DNA from: Clostridiales bacterium
GTDB lineage: Bacteria > Bacillota > Clostridia > Tissierellales > Sedimentibacteraceae
Direction: 5' to 3'
DNA length: 7,915 bases
Assembly (NCBI GenBank): GCA_003483345.1
Contig: DMWH01000101.1
Coordinates: 3,511-11,425 of the forward strand
The notes under the pieces were generated by a model. It searched no databases. It worked only from the letters and a program-made list of their open reading frames with translations, and had not been told where the DNA came from. This document shows, piece after piece, positions 1 to 6,400 of this stretch. Within the stretch, counting starts at the first letter, position 1. Each line of letters starts with the position of its first letter. The position numbers and the translations under genes were made by a program.

Positions 1-903
1 AGCACGGACAAAATTAATAACGATACATGGCATCAGGGCAATTTAAGTCCTGTATTGTTGAGTATGGGCGATTTTAAAGGACTGATAAAACTTAACGAAA
101 GAGACAAAGTTTACGAAAAAATTGAAATAGACTGTATTTTTCCCGTTCTCCACGGCAGGAACGGCGAGGACGGCACCATTCAGGGAATGTGCCAGATGGC
201 AGGAATTCCTTTTGTAGGTTGTGATATGACTTCATCAGCTGTATCCATGGACAAGGAATACACACATATGATATGCGAAATGTCAGGAATTAAAACCGCT
301 CCTTTTATGTCCGTTGTAAATCATAAAACCCTGAATATTAAAAATTTATATAAAGAGGCTTTAGAAAAGCTTTCCCTTCCCTTGTTCATCAAGCCTGCCA
401 ACAACGGTTCTTCCATCGGTATAAGCAAGGTGAGAAACTATGACGAATTTGAAAAAGGAATTATGGAAGCCTTTGAATACGACAAAAAAATTGTTATCGA
501 GTCAAATATTGAAGGATTTGAAATCGGCTGTGCTGTAGTGGGAAATGAAGAGCTGTTAATAGGTGAAGTTGATGAAATTGAAACCAAGAATGACTTTTTT
601 GATTATGTTGAAAAGTATTCTCAACATAATTCAAAGATTCATTGTCCCGCACGAATCAGCGATGACTTAAAGGCTCAGGCAAAAGAAATCGCTGCTAATA
701 CTTACAAAGCCTTAGGCTGCAGAGGGCTTTCCAGAGTGGATATGTTTTTAACTCCAGACAATGAAATATATTTAAATGAAATCAATACTATTCCCGGTCT
801 TACGGATTTAAGCAGATATCCTTCGATGCTTAAAAAAATAGGCATTGAATACAAGGATTTGATTGTTAAACTTGTTAATTTGGCAATGGAAAGAGATGAA
901 TAG
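1..903 (+). CDS. ddl: D-alanine--D-alanine (or D-serine) ligase, VanG-like, 5'-truncated
   Basis: ATP-grasp ligase that joins D-Ala to D-Ala, or to another D-residue, in the cytoplasm to make the dipeptide end of peptidoglycan precursors. The frame is open from base 1, so the start and roughly 50 N-terminal residues are missing; 300 codons are visible. Counting codon 1 at bases 1-3, I see HGRNGEDG at 51-58, the ATP-binding KPANNGSS at 131-138, the omega-loop KY pair at 205-206 (equivalent to K215/Y216 of E. coli DdlB), and the metal ligands D247, E260 and N262 in RVDMF and NEINT. The stretches VGCDMTSSAVSMDK and FFDYVEKY...SKIHCPARI resemble remembered Van-type ligases (VanA/VanG) more than classical Ddl, but no vanXY or vanT gene is visible downstream. 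It converges on the small gene at 1031-1324. The family is certain; the second substrate is inferred and unsettled. Confidence 0.93.
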   Translation, partial: STDKINNDTWHQGNLSPVLLSMGDFKGLIKLNERDKVYEKIEIDCIFPVLHGRNGEDGTIQGMCQMAGIPFVGCDMTSSAVSMDKEYTHMICEMSGIKTAPFMSVVNHKTLNIKNLYKEALEKLSLPLFIKPANNGSSIGISKVRNYDEFEKGIMEAFEYDKKIVIESNIEGFEIGCAVVGNEELLIGEVDEIETKNDFFDYVEKYSQHNSKIHCPARISDDLKAQAKEIAANTYKALGCRGLSRVDMFLTPDNEIYLNEINTIPGLTDLSRYPSMLKKIGIEYKDLIVKLVNLAMERDE

Positions 904-937
904 AGATTGATCGTCATTGTTATTAATTACAGGTAAG

Positions 938-995
938 TGTCATTCTGAACGCAGTGAAGAATCTCACGAGATCTTTCGTTTATGCTCAGGTGACA
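938..995. repeat. Imperfect 58-bp palindrome, dispersed-repeat (REP/MITE-like) type
   Basis: The left arm (938-965) starts TGTCATTCTGAACGC and ends GAATCTC. The right arm (968-995) starts GAGATCTTTCG and ends CTCAGGTGACA. They pair imperfectly across a 2-base centre. The left arm matches from memory a palindrome scattered through many bacterial genomes, often mistranslated as 'CHSERSEES'. The right arm has drifted, which suggests an old copy. It lies between two convergent genes and has no T-run, so it does not look like an intrinsic terminator. Confidence 0.7.
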
Positions 996-1030
996 AAGTG
1001 CATTCATTTATTGTGGTATTACAACACTTA

Positions 1031-1324
1031 TTAGTTTTCTTTTTTAATGTTGATTTGCTCCTGAGCGGCTGCTGTTATTATTGTTTGACCTATGTTGTTG
1101 ATAAACTTTCCTAATATAATTTGTTCTTTCGGGTCGATATCATCTATTAATAAAATGCCGATTAAGGTTGACAAAAGTACAAATTGCTTGGGGGGCAAGG
1201 TTGTGATGCATGAAATAAGCGCCTTGTATGTAGTATTTGTTTTATTTTCGATTATTTTGTCATCGGGTTCATCAATATTTAATTTTCTGATTATACCTTC
1301 AAATATAAGACTTTCTTTGTCCAT
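1031..1324 (-). CDS. Small protein of unknown function, 97 aa
   Basis: I do not recognise this gene with confidence. It starts with ATG at 1324-1322, preceded by AGAGGA (1339-1334) at 9-nt spacing, which supports real translation; the overlapping + strand frame has no such site. The protein is 97 residues with no signal peptide. A charged N-terminal third is followed by a hydrophobic stretch (about 47-63, VLLSTLIGILLIDD) and an amphipathic C-terminal helix ending ...GQTIITAAAQEQINIKKEN. The pattern of LLS...I followed by a short helix with IGQTI..AAAQ loosely recalls small clostridial proteins of the DUF6774 sort (QLGDTL..IA.Q). That is a memory-based resemblance only. It lies downstream of kce on the same strand, but the kce terminator at 1390-1421 separates them. 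Confidence 0.72.
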   Translation of the reverse strand: MDKESLIFEGIIRKLNIDEPDDKIIENKTNTTYKALISCITTLPPKQFVLLSTLIGILLIDDIDPKEQIILGKFINNIGQTIITAAAQEQINIKKEN

Positions 1325-1389
1325 ACATACACATCCTCTATACTTACTAAATTAATATATGTTTTATATCTGTTAAAGTTACACACATT

Positions 1390-1421
1390 AAAAGAAAAAG
1401 AGAACGGATTGCCGTTCTCTT
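1390..1421 (-). terminator. Intrinsic terminator of kce
   Basis: A perfect 10-bp stem, AAGAGAACGG (1398-1407) with CCGTTCTCTT (1412-1421), encloses a 4-base loop. Read on the minus strand it is followed by TTTTCTTTT (complement of 1390-1397 and the stem edge). It begins 28 bases past the kce stop, so it ends kce transcription before the small gene at 1324. On the + strand no T-run follows. Confidence 0.88.
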
Positions 1422-1449
1422 AAAATTTCAAAAAATAGGTTACGTATCT

Positions 1450-2262
1450 TTATTTAAGTCCCAGTATTACACGAGCTTCGTCAGGTGTAGCTACTTCACG
1501 ACCGAATTCTCTTGATAATTTAGCAACCCTTTCAACTAATTGAGCATTTGATTTAGCAAGTTCGCCTTTTTTATAATAAATATTATCTTCAAAACCTGTC
1601 CTTACATGACCGCCTAGTATTATAGCTGCCATATTTACAGGCAGCTGGAATCTTCCTACTGCTGCGGCAGTCCATGTAGAGCCTGCAGGAATTGATTCTA
1701 CCATGTATAACAAGTCCCTGAGCTCTGCTCCCATTGCTCCGGGTACTCCAAGCACAAAGTCATAGTGCATTGGCGTTTTTAGGATGCCTTTTTTAGCCAT
1801 TCTGATTGAAGTGTCAATCATACCCTTTTCAAAGCATTCCAGTTCAGGTTTAACACCAAGTTCATACATGCGGTTTGCAAATTTTATAATATTTTCTTCA
1901 GTATTCATGAAAACATCATTGCCAAAGTTGCATGTTCCCATGCTGAGTGTTGCCATTTCAGGTTTTAATTCTATTGGCTGCATCCTTTGCTCTGGTGTGT
2001 GCCATGTAGCTCCGCCGGTAGATGGCTGGAATATAATGTTGCACTTTGCTTCAATTTTTTCTTTGATTGCTTTGTAGTACTTATAGTCCTGAGTAGGGTT
2101 GCCCTCTTCATCCCTGGCATGAACATGTACCATTGATGCTCCCGCCAGGAAGCATTCATATGCAGCTTCAGCAATTTCATCCGGTGTAATCGGCAAATTA
2201 GGCTGTTGCTCTTTTGTTACTTCTGCTCCGGTAAGACAAGCAGTAATAATTAATTTTTCCAT
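1450..2262 (-). CDS. kce: 3-keto-5-aminohexanoate cleavage enzyme (BKACE/DUF849 family)
   Basis: A cytoplasmic Zn-dependent TIM-barrel enzyme that condenses a beta-keto acid with acetyl-CoA to give acetoacetate and a new CoA ester. Kce itself acts on 3-keto-5-aminohexanoate in lysine fermentation. The predicted protein is 270 aa, the usual length. Key residues are present: E14 in LTGAE, the Zn-binding H46 and H48 in VHVHAR, the STGG loop at 81-84, R221 in GGHVRTG, and E225/D226 in FEDN, which correspond to E230/D231 of Cloacimonas Kce. The start at 2262 (MEKLIITA) is chosen because GGAGG (2272-2268) lies 5 nt upstream; an in-frame ATG at 2274 overlaps that site and has none of its own. No other lysine-fermentation genes (kamA, kamD/E, kdd, kal) are in the window, so the true beta-keto acid could differ. 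Family is very secure, exact substrate moderately so. Confidence 0.9.
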   Translation of the reverse strand: MEKLIITACLTGAEVTKEQQPNLPITPDEIAEAAYECFLAGASMVHVHARDEEGNPTQDYKYYKAIKEKIEAKCNIIFQPSTGGATWHTPEQRMQPIELKPEMATLSMGTCNFGNDVFMNTEENIIKFANRMYELGVKPELECFEKGMIDTSIRMAKKGILKTPMHYDFVLGVPGAMGAELRDLLYMVESIPAGSTWTAAAVGRFQLPVNMAAIILGGHVRTGFEDNIYYKKGELAKSNAQLVERVAKLSREFGREVATPDEARVILGLK

Positions 2263-2267
2263 TTTAA

Positions 2268-2272
2268 CCTCC
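2268..2272 (-). promoter_or_regulatory. kce ribosome binding site that decides the start
   Basis: The minus strand reads ATGGAGGTTAAAATGG. The GGAGG core is followed by TTAAA and the ATG at 2262. The upstream ATG (2274) is part of the same block, so initiating there would leave no ribosome site. Starting at 2262 also places the catalytic Glu at position 14 and the histidines at 46 and 48, as in characterised Kce. Confidence 0.85.
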
Positions 2273-2295
2273 ATTATAATTTTTTGCCTATGTTT

Positions 2296-2324
2296 ATTTT
2301 ATCGTATAAATTCAATATAGTCAA
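2296..2324 (-). promoter_or_regulatory. Sigma-A promoter of kce
   Basis: On the minus strand TTGACT (2324-2319), a 17-base spacer, then TAAAAT (2301-2296). This is one mismatch from consensus in each hexamer, with ideal spacing. Transcription should start near 2289, giving a leader of about 27 nt before the ATG at 2262. Confidence 0.8.
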
Positions 2325-2360
2325 TCGATTGTTAAAGACATGTCATAACATAATTCAGTA

Positions 2361-2380
2361 ATAATATTAGATAGTATTAT
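2361..2380. promoter_or_regulatory. Candidate operator palindrome, copy 1
   Basis: ATAATATTAGATAGTATTAT: two 9-base half-sites around a 2-base centre, with one mismatch. It lies between the divergent kce and rho promoters, about 37 bp behind the kce -35 box. It matches copy 2 at 2427-2446 in 17 of 20 positions. It may be a binding site for an unidentified regulator. The region is very A/T-rich, so chance cannot be excluded. Confidence 0.4.
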
Positions 2381-2417
2381 CCCTAAAAGAAGGAAGATTC
2401 CGAAAACAATTATTTTC

Positions 2418-2446
2418 TTGACTATTATAATATTAAATGATATTAT
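2418..2446 (+). promoter_or_regulatory. Sigma-A promoter of rho (extended -10)
   Basis: TTGACT (2418-2423), a 17-base spacer and TATTAT (2441-2446), with TGA immediately before the -10 box giving an extended -10. The predicted start is near 2453, leaving a leader of about 64 nt before the rho ATG. The whole spacer end and -10 box lie inside the palindrome at 2427-2446. Confidence 0.8.
2427..2446. promoter_or_regulatory. Candidate operator palindrome, copy 2, on the rho promoter
   Basis: ATAATATTAAATGATATTAT: same left half-site and same 9-2-9 design as the copy at 2361-2380, 66 bp away start to start. It covers the spacer and -10 box of the rho promoter, so a protein bound here would block RNA polymerase. 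Part of the match is forced by the -10 box itself, so the case is suggestive only. Confidence 0.4.
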
Positions 2447-2505
2447 TTAAACACTCGTCGAGAACTTATCCGTATTTTTCCATAATGTTGATTAGTTGAA
2501 TATGC

Positions 2506-2512
2506 AGGGAGG
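2506..2512 (+). promoter_or_regulatory. rho ribosome binding site that decides the start
   Basis: AGGGAGG followed by TACT and ATG at 2517. It favours the start at 2517 (MELRNLKLSELKELA) over the in-frame TTG at 2496 and ATG at 2502, which lie before or inside this site and have no purine block of their own. The spacing is short (4 nt). Confidence 0.75.
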
Positions 2513-2516
2513 TACT

Positions 2517-3911
2517 ATGGAGCTTAGAAATTTAAAGCTTTCTGAATTAAAAGAATTGGCTAAGTCAAAAGGCATACATGACGCCTATAAATATAAGAAA
2601 GATGAATTGATTTTAAAATTAAACGAAATTGAATCTGATAATAATGATGAAAGTAAAGAAACGATTAACGATTTGAAAATTCCGGAAGACAAAAAAGAAA
2701 CTGAACAAGAAATGGAATTGCCTGATAAAATAGTTGAAGAAATTGAATCAAGCGGTACGGAAGCCTTAAAAGTAACAGGCATACTTGAAACCCATTCTGA
2801 CGGCTACGGCTTTTTAAGAACTAATAACTATTTAACAAGCGATGATGATGTCTACATATCCCCTTCTCAAATCAGAAGATTTCATATGCAAACCGGTGAC
2901 AAAATTTCAGGTATTACAAGACCTCCTAAACAAGGAGAAAAATTTAAGGCATTGCTTTATGTTAAAGAAATAAATGACCAGAATCCTGAATTAGCAAGGA
3001 ACAGAAAAGAGTTCGATACGCTTATCCCCGTTTATCCTGATCAAAGAATCAAGTTAGAAATATCACCCATAGACATTGCGATGAGAATTATTGATTTAAT
3101 TGCCCCCATAGGACGCGGGCAAAGAGGTATGATTGTAGCTCCTCCAAAGGCAGGCAAAACAACAATTTTAAAAAATATAGCAAATAGTATAGCCGAAAAC
3201 TATCCTGAAATTGAAATTATTATGCTCCTAATAGATGAACGTCCCGAAGAAGTAACGGATATGAAACGAAATGTAAAGGGTGACGTTGTTTATTCAACCT
3301 TTGATGAATTGCCTAAAAATCACATTAAAGTAGCTGAAATGGTATTGGAAAGGGCGAAAAGACTTGTTGAGCATGGTAAAGATGTTGTTATTCTATTAGA
3401 CAGCATTACAAGACTTGCCAGAGCATACAATCTTACTATTACCCCTACGGGAAGGACCTTGTCAGGCGGGCTTGATCCGGGAGCTCTGTACGGTCCGAAG
3501 AGATTTTTTGGCGCTGCCAGAAATATTGAAAACGGCGGAAGCCTTACAATCCTTGCCAGCGCTTTAATTGAAACAGGCAGCAGGATGGATGATTTAATAT
3601 TTGAAGAATTCAAAGGCACCGGCAATATGGAAATTCACTTAGACAGGAAGCTTTCGGAAAAAAGAGTATTTCCTGCCATTGATATAAATAAATCCGGAAC
3701 AAGAAGAGAAGAATTGCTGCTTAATAATGAAGAAATGCAGACAATATGGCAATTAAGAAAAGCAATGAGCAATTTTTCTACTGCAGATGTTACCGAAAGA
3801 ATAATTGAAGGATTGATTAGGACCAAGACAAATGATGAATTCGTAAAACAAGCTGCACAGATTTTGAATATCGAAAAAATGAAAGCTGATTTAAATGACA
3901 GATACTATTAA
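2517..3911 (+). CDS. rho: Transcription termination factor Rho
   Basis: A hexameric RNA-dependent ATPase/helicase that ends transcription by pulling on C-rich nascent RNA. The protein is 464 aa from the chosen ATG. Domains in order: a Rho_N helical segment (about 1-38, LRNLKLSELKELAKSKGI); an acidic low-complexity linker (about 38-78), typical of Gram-positive Rho inserts; a cold-shock-like RNA-binding domain (about 82-152, with GYGFLRTNNYLTSDDDVYIS); and a RecA-type motor (about 160-440). The motor has Walker A APPKAGKT (208-215), Walker B VVILLD ending at D295, the Q-loop GG.DPGALYGPKRFFGAARN, and the R-loop EEFKGTGNMEIHLDR. All catalytic motifs look intact. It has its own promoter, is divergent from kce, and is followed by rpmE, a pairing also known in Bacillus. 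I see no intrinsic terminator after it, so readthrough into rpmE is likely. Confidence 0.98.
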   Translation: MELRNLKLSELKELAKSKGIHDAYKYKKDELILKLNEIESDNNDESKETINDLKIPEDKKETEQEMELPDKIVEEIESSGTEALKVTGILETHSDGYGFLRTNNYLTSDDDVYISPSQIRRFHMQTGDKISGITRPPKQGEKFKALLYVKEINDQNPELARNRKEFDTLIPVYPDQRIKLEISPIDIAMRIIDLIAPIGRGQRGMIVAPPKAGKTTILKNIANSIAENYPEIEIIMLLIDERPEEVTDMKRNVKGDVVYSTFDELPKNHIKVAEMVLERAKRLVEHGKDVVILLDSITRLARAYNLTITPTGRTLSGGLDPGALYGPKRFFGAARNIENGGSLTILASALIETGSRMDDLIFEEFKGTGNMEIHLDRKLSEKRVFPAIDINKSGTRREELLLNNEEMQTIWQLRKAMSNFSTADVTERIIEGLIRTKTNDEFVKQAAQILNIEKMKADLNDRYY

Positions 3912-3927
3912 TTTTAAAAATAAATCA

Positions 3928-3956
3928 TTGTATTATATAAAACCTTATGTTATAAT
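3928..3956 (+). promoter_or_regulatory. Promoter of rpmE (extended -10)
   Basis: TTGTAT (3928-3933), 17-base spacer, TATAAT (3951-3956), preceded by TGT, an extended -10. The start is expected near 3963, giving a leader of about 50 nt. This gives rpmE expression independent of rho. Confidence 0.8.
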
Positions 3957-4012
3957 ACTCAAGGTTAATTGAAGATAATACATTTATATAGAGTAAGAAA
4001 GAGGTGAACGGT

Positions 4013-4213
4013 ATGAAAAAAGATATACATCCCAATTATAAAACTGTTACTGTAAAATGTGCATGTGGAAATACATTTGAAACCGGGTCTGTATTAGACG
4101 AAATTAGAGTTGAAATATGTTCAGAATGCCATCCTTTCTTTACCGGCAAACAAAAATTTGTTGATAAAGGCGGAAGAGTTGACAGATTTAAGAAGAAGTA
4201 CGGAATTGAATGA
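4013..4213 (+). CDS. rpmE: 50S ribosomal protein L31, zinc-binding (C+) form
   Basis: Small protein of the large ribosomal subunit that bridges to the 30S head. The 66-aa protein starts MKKDIHPNY and ends in a basic tail ([12 protein letters not shown]). Cysteines C16, C18, C36 and C39 (CAC and CSEC) form the zinc site, marking the C+ paralogue rather than the zinc-free form made during zinc starvation. The start at 4013 is chosen because GAGGTGA (4001-4007) is its ribosome site; an in-frame GTG at 4004 falls inside that site. It has its own promoter and terminator, so it can be a monocistronic unit. No Zur-like box was evident upstream. Confidence 0.97.
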   Translation: MKKDIHPNYKTVTVKCACGNTFETGSVLDEIRVEICSECHPFFTGKQKFVDKGGRVDRFKKKYGIE

Positions 4214-4218
4214 TGTAC

Positions 4219-4256
4219 TTAAGGCAATTTAGGGGAAACCTTAAATTGCTTTTTAG
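4219..4256 (+). terminator. Intrinsic terminator after rpmE
   Basis: GCAATTTAGG (4224-4233) pairs with CCTTAAATTGC (4239-4249) with one bulged T, followed by TTTTT (4250-4254) and more T-rich sequence. An alternative short pairing TTAAGG (4219-4224) with CCTTAA (4239-4244) is also possible. It begins 6-11 bases past the rpmE stop. Confidence 0.82.
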
Positions 4257-4288
4257 TTTGGAGACATTCCTTTTTTCAATATCCCTTA

Positions 4289-4317
4289 TTGTTTAAAAAA
4301 ATATTTTATGCTATAAT
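4289..4317 (+). promoter_or_regulatory. Promoter of the dnaX-ybaB-recR operon (extended -10)
   Basis: TTGTTT (4289-4294), 17-base spacer, TATAAT (4312-4317), with TGC before the -10 box. The start is predicted near 4324, so the leader is about 42 nt and contains a run of nine A (4335-4343) before the ribosome site. Confidence 0.8.
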
Positions 4318-4365
4318 GAATACAAAAAATGAAGAAAAAAAAATTACAGGGTTCAGGTGGTGTAT

Positions 4366-6048
4366 ATGTCTCATCAAGCAATATACAGAAAATTCCGTCC
4401 TAAAATATTTGATGATGTCTTGGGTCAGGAGCATGTGACCAGAACATTGAAGAATCAAATAATGTCTCAAAATATAGCCCATGCTTATCTTTTCAGCGGA
4501 ATAAGAGGCACCGGAAAAACATCCACTGCCAAGATATTTGCAAGAGCTGTTAACTGTTTAAACAACCATGAAGGAAATCCATGCAATGAATGCGAAATAT
4601 GTATAAGCATTTTGGATGAAACCAATATGGACGTAATTGAAATGGATGCAGCATCAAATAATGGCGTAGATGATATTAGAGAGCTTAGAGACAAGGTAAT
4701 GTTTTTGCCTGTTAAAAGCAAGTACAAGGTATACATAATAGATGAAGTACATATGCTGTCAAAAGGCGCCTTTAATGCGCTTTTAAAAACCTTGGAAGAG
4801 CCGCCTGAGCATTTATTATTCATTCTTGCAACTACGGAGCCGCAAAAAATTCCTGCTACAATATTATCCAGGTGCCAGAGATTTGACTTAAAGAGAATCA
4901 ATGCTGATATTATTGTAGAAAATATGAAAAAAATCTGCAATGAATTAGAAATAAAGTACGAAGAAAAAGCCTTGAAATTGATTGCAGCAAATTCTGAAGG
5001 AGCAATGAGAGATGCTCAAAGTATTTTGGACAGATGTATATCCTTTAATTCTCAAGTTGATTATGATACCGTAATAAATTTATTGGGGACAGTCAATTAT
5101 CAGGTTATTTTGGAAGCAGTTGAAGCAATAGCAGACAAGAATATTGTAAAAACCATGTCTTTAGTTGACAATATTTTAAACAGCGGAAAAGAGCTTACAT
5201 TTTTTCTTGATGAGCTTATTATTTGTTTTAGAAATATGCTTATAATTAAAACGACAAATTCTTCCGATAATTTAATGAGAATATCTGAAGATGAAACAAA
5301 TGAAATTAAAGAATTAAACAAAAAAATCAGTGTTGAAGAAATAGTTAAGATAATAGAGGAGCTTTCAATAGCACAGTCTGAATGCAAGAAGGCATTAAAT
5401 CCAAGGGTTCTTTTGGAAACAAAGCTTATAAAGATGCTACATAATGTACATTATGTAAACCTGGATGTATTAGTCGAAAGAATTGAAAACATAGAAAGCA
5501 GCATAAATGGAAAATATCAGCCTAAAGACGCAGTAAAAGAGCCGGAAAGCACAGAAAACATTGAAAGAACAATAAAGACAACTAGTGTAAAAAAAACCGA
5601 AAAGGAAGATATATTAAAAACCGAAAAAATTGAAAATGTAGACAAAAATAAAGAAGAAGCTCTTGAAAATAAGCAACAAAACAAAAGCGACCAAGCAATT
5701 TTTGATGCCATAATTAGTGAATGGCAGTCTTTACTTAAAGAAATCAGGAGAGAAAATGCAGGCTTGCAAGCTATTATTAGAGAGTCCAAGCTGACTGAGG
5801 TAATAAACAAAAAAGCTGTATTTGAATTCGACTCTAAGTTTACATTCCATATTAATGCTGCAAATCAGCCTAAAAACAAAGAAGAATTCAAAGAGATATT
5901 AAGCCGTTTTTTAAATGAAAAATGCGAAGTTGAATTTATTACAAAAAAAGAAATAAAAAGTGTAAAACCAAAAACAACTATAAAAGATGTATATGAAGAT
6001 TTAAAAAATGAGTTTGGAGAAATAGTAGAATATAAACAGGAGGATTGA
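4366..6048 (+). CDS. dnaX: DNA polymerase III subunit gamma/tau
   Basis: AAA+ motor of the clamp loader that opens and loads the sliding clamp and, in the tau form, tethers the polymerase. The protein is 560 aa. Walker A is G45-IRGTGKTS to T54; zinc ligands are C64, C73, C76 and C79; Walker B is IIDEVH with D126/E127; the sensor/arginine-finger motif SRC is at 168-170. A lid and collar helical domain runs to about 380. A charged, Lys/Glu-rich linker (about 384-441) precedes a C-terminal tau-type domain. The start at 4366 follows AGGTGG (4355-4360) at 5-nt spacing; an in-frame GTG at 4357 is part of that block. The ybaB ribosome site lies in its last codons. The linker contains an A8 run (5589-5596) discussed in the findings, and a 20-bp palindrome lies at 5438-5457. 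Confidence 0.97.
   Translation: MSHQAIYRKFRPKIFDDVLGQEHVTRTLKNQIMSQNIAHAYLFSGIRGTGKTSTAKIFARAVNCLNNHEGNPCNECEICISILDETNMDVIEMDAASNNGVDDIRELRDKVMFLPVKSKYKVYIIDEVHMLSKGAFNALLKTLEEPPEHLLFILATTEPQKIPATILSRCQRFDLKRINADIIVENMKKICNELEIKYEEKALKLIAANSEGAMRDAQSILDRCISFNSQVDYDTVINLLGTVNYQVILEAVEAIADKNIVKTMSLVDNILNSGKELTFFLDELIICFRNMLIIKTTNSSDNLMRISEDETNEIKELNKKISVEEIVKIIEELSIAQSECKKALNPRVLLETKLIKMLHNVHYVNLDVLVERIENIESSINGKYQPKDAVKEPESTENIERTIKTTSVKKTEKEDILKTEKIENVDKNKEEALENKQQNKSDQAIFDAIISEWQSLLKEIRRENAGLQAIIRESKLTEVINKKAVFEFDSKFTFHINAANQPKNKEEFKEILSRFLNEKCEVEFITKKEIKSVKPKTTIKDVYEDLKNEFGEIVEYKQED
5438..5457. repeat. 20-bp perfect palindrome inside dnaX
   Basis: TACATAATGTACATTATGTA is exactly self-complementary over 20 bases; the next outward pair (C5437 and A5458) breaks it. 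It codes for part of the helix end of the collar domain (LHNVHYV). As RNA it can fold into an 8-bp stem with a 4-base GUAC loop. Function unknown. Confidence 0.75.
5589..5596 (+). other. A8 slippage run in dnaX linker, possible gamma-subunit site
   Basis: Eight A in the phase GTA AAA AAA ACC, which contains the heptamer A AAA AAA suited to -1 slipping. The -1 frame then reads 12 codons and stops at TGA 5631-5633, giving a protein of about 422 aa. The other shifted frame stops at TAA 5615-5617. The shortened product would keep the ATPase and collar domains and lose the tau domain, as E. coli gamma (431 aa) does. Confidence 0.45.
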
Positions 6049-6049
6049 A

Positions 6050-6400
6050 ATGGCAAAAGGCAGAAAAATGCCCATGGGTATGCCCGGAGGCGGGAATATG
6101 AACAATATGATGAAACAGGTTCAAAAAATGCAAAGACAGATGGAAGAAATGCAAAAAGAACTTGAGCAAAGAGAAGTGGAAGCTACATCTGGCGGAGGAG
6201 CTGTCTTGGTTAAGGTCACCGGCAAGAAAAATTTGGTTGAACTTAAAATAGATCCGGAAGTAGTAGATAAGGATGATGTTGAAATGCTTGAAGACATGAT
6301 TGTGGCTGCAGTTAACGAAGCTTTCAGAAAAGCAGATGAAATGATGGAAACCGAAATGAAAAAGGTAACAGGCGGATTAAACATACCTGGGTTAATATAA
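6050..6400 (+). CDS. ybaB: YbaB/EbfC family nucleoid-associated protein
   Basis: Small DNA-binding dimer of the YbaB/EbfC family, probably nucleoid-associated; its exact role in Firmicutes is unclear. The 116-aa protein has a Met/Gly-rich N-terminus (10 Met in the first 34 residues), then a long amphipathic helix (about 19-42, [20 protein letters not shown]), the conserved [13 protein letters not shown] strand region (47-59), and C-terminal helices through the conserved [11 protein letters not shown] segment. AGGAGG (6038-6043) inside the end of dnaX lies 6 nt before the ATG, and only one base separates the dnaX stop from this start. It sits between dnaX and recR as in many bacteria, consistent with a role tied to replication and repair. 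Confidence 0.96.
   Translation: MAKGRKMPMGMPGGGNMNNMMKQVQKMQRQMEEMQKELEQREVEATSGGGAVLVKVTGKKNLVELKIDPEVVDKDDVEMLEDMIVAAVNEAFRKADEMMETEMKKVTGGLNIPGLI

Noticed and set aside
917..1114. 65-codon + strand frame after the ligase gene
   Set aside because: It is a translation of the palindromic repeat (CHSERSEES-type peptide), has no ribosome site and runs into the antisense of the gene at 1031-1324.
1092..1355. 87-codon + strand frame opposite the small gene
   Set aside because: No ribosome site; the opposite strand has an ATG with AGAGGA and a more protein-like composition.
2263..2274. Four-codon N-terminal extension of kce
   Set aside because: It contains the ribosome binding site of the ATG at 2262.
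2496..2516. TTG or ATG starts upstream of the chosen rho start
   Set aside because: The AGGGAGG site lies downstream of both, and the protein family begins at the 2517 ATG.
4214..4365. Search for the signal-recognition RNA (ffs) often found near dnaX in Firmicutes
   Set aside because: The gap is only 152 bases, filled by the rpmE terminator, the dnaX promoter and the leader; no SRP RNA fold or GNAR tetraloop helix was seen.
4485..4940. 151-codon minus-strand frame inside dnaX
   Set aside because: It is the antisense of the conserved Walker A to SRC region of dnaX, and no independent start signal was seen.
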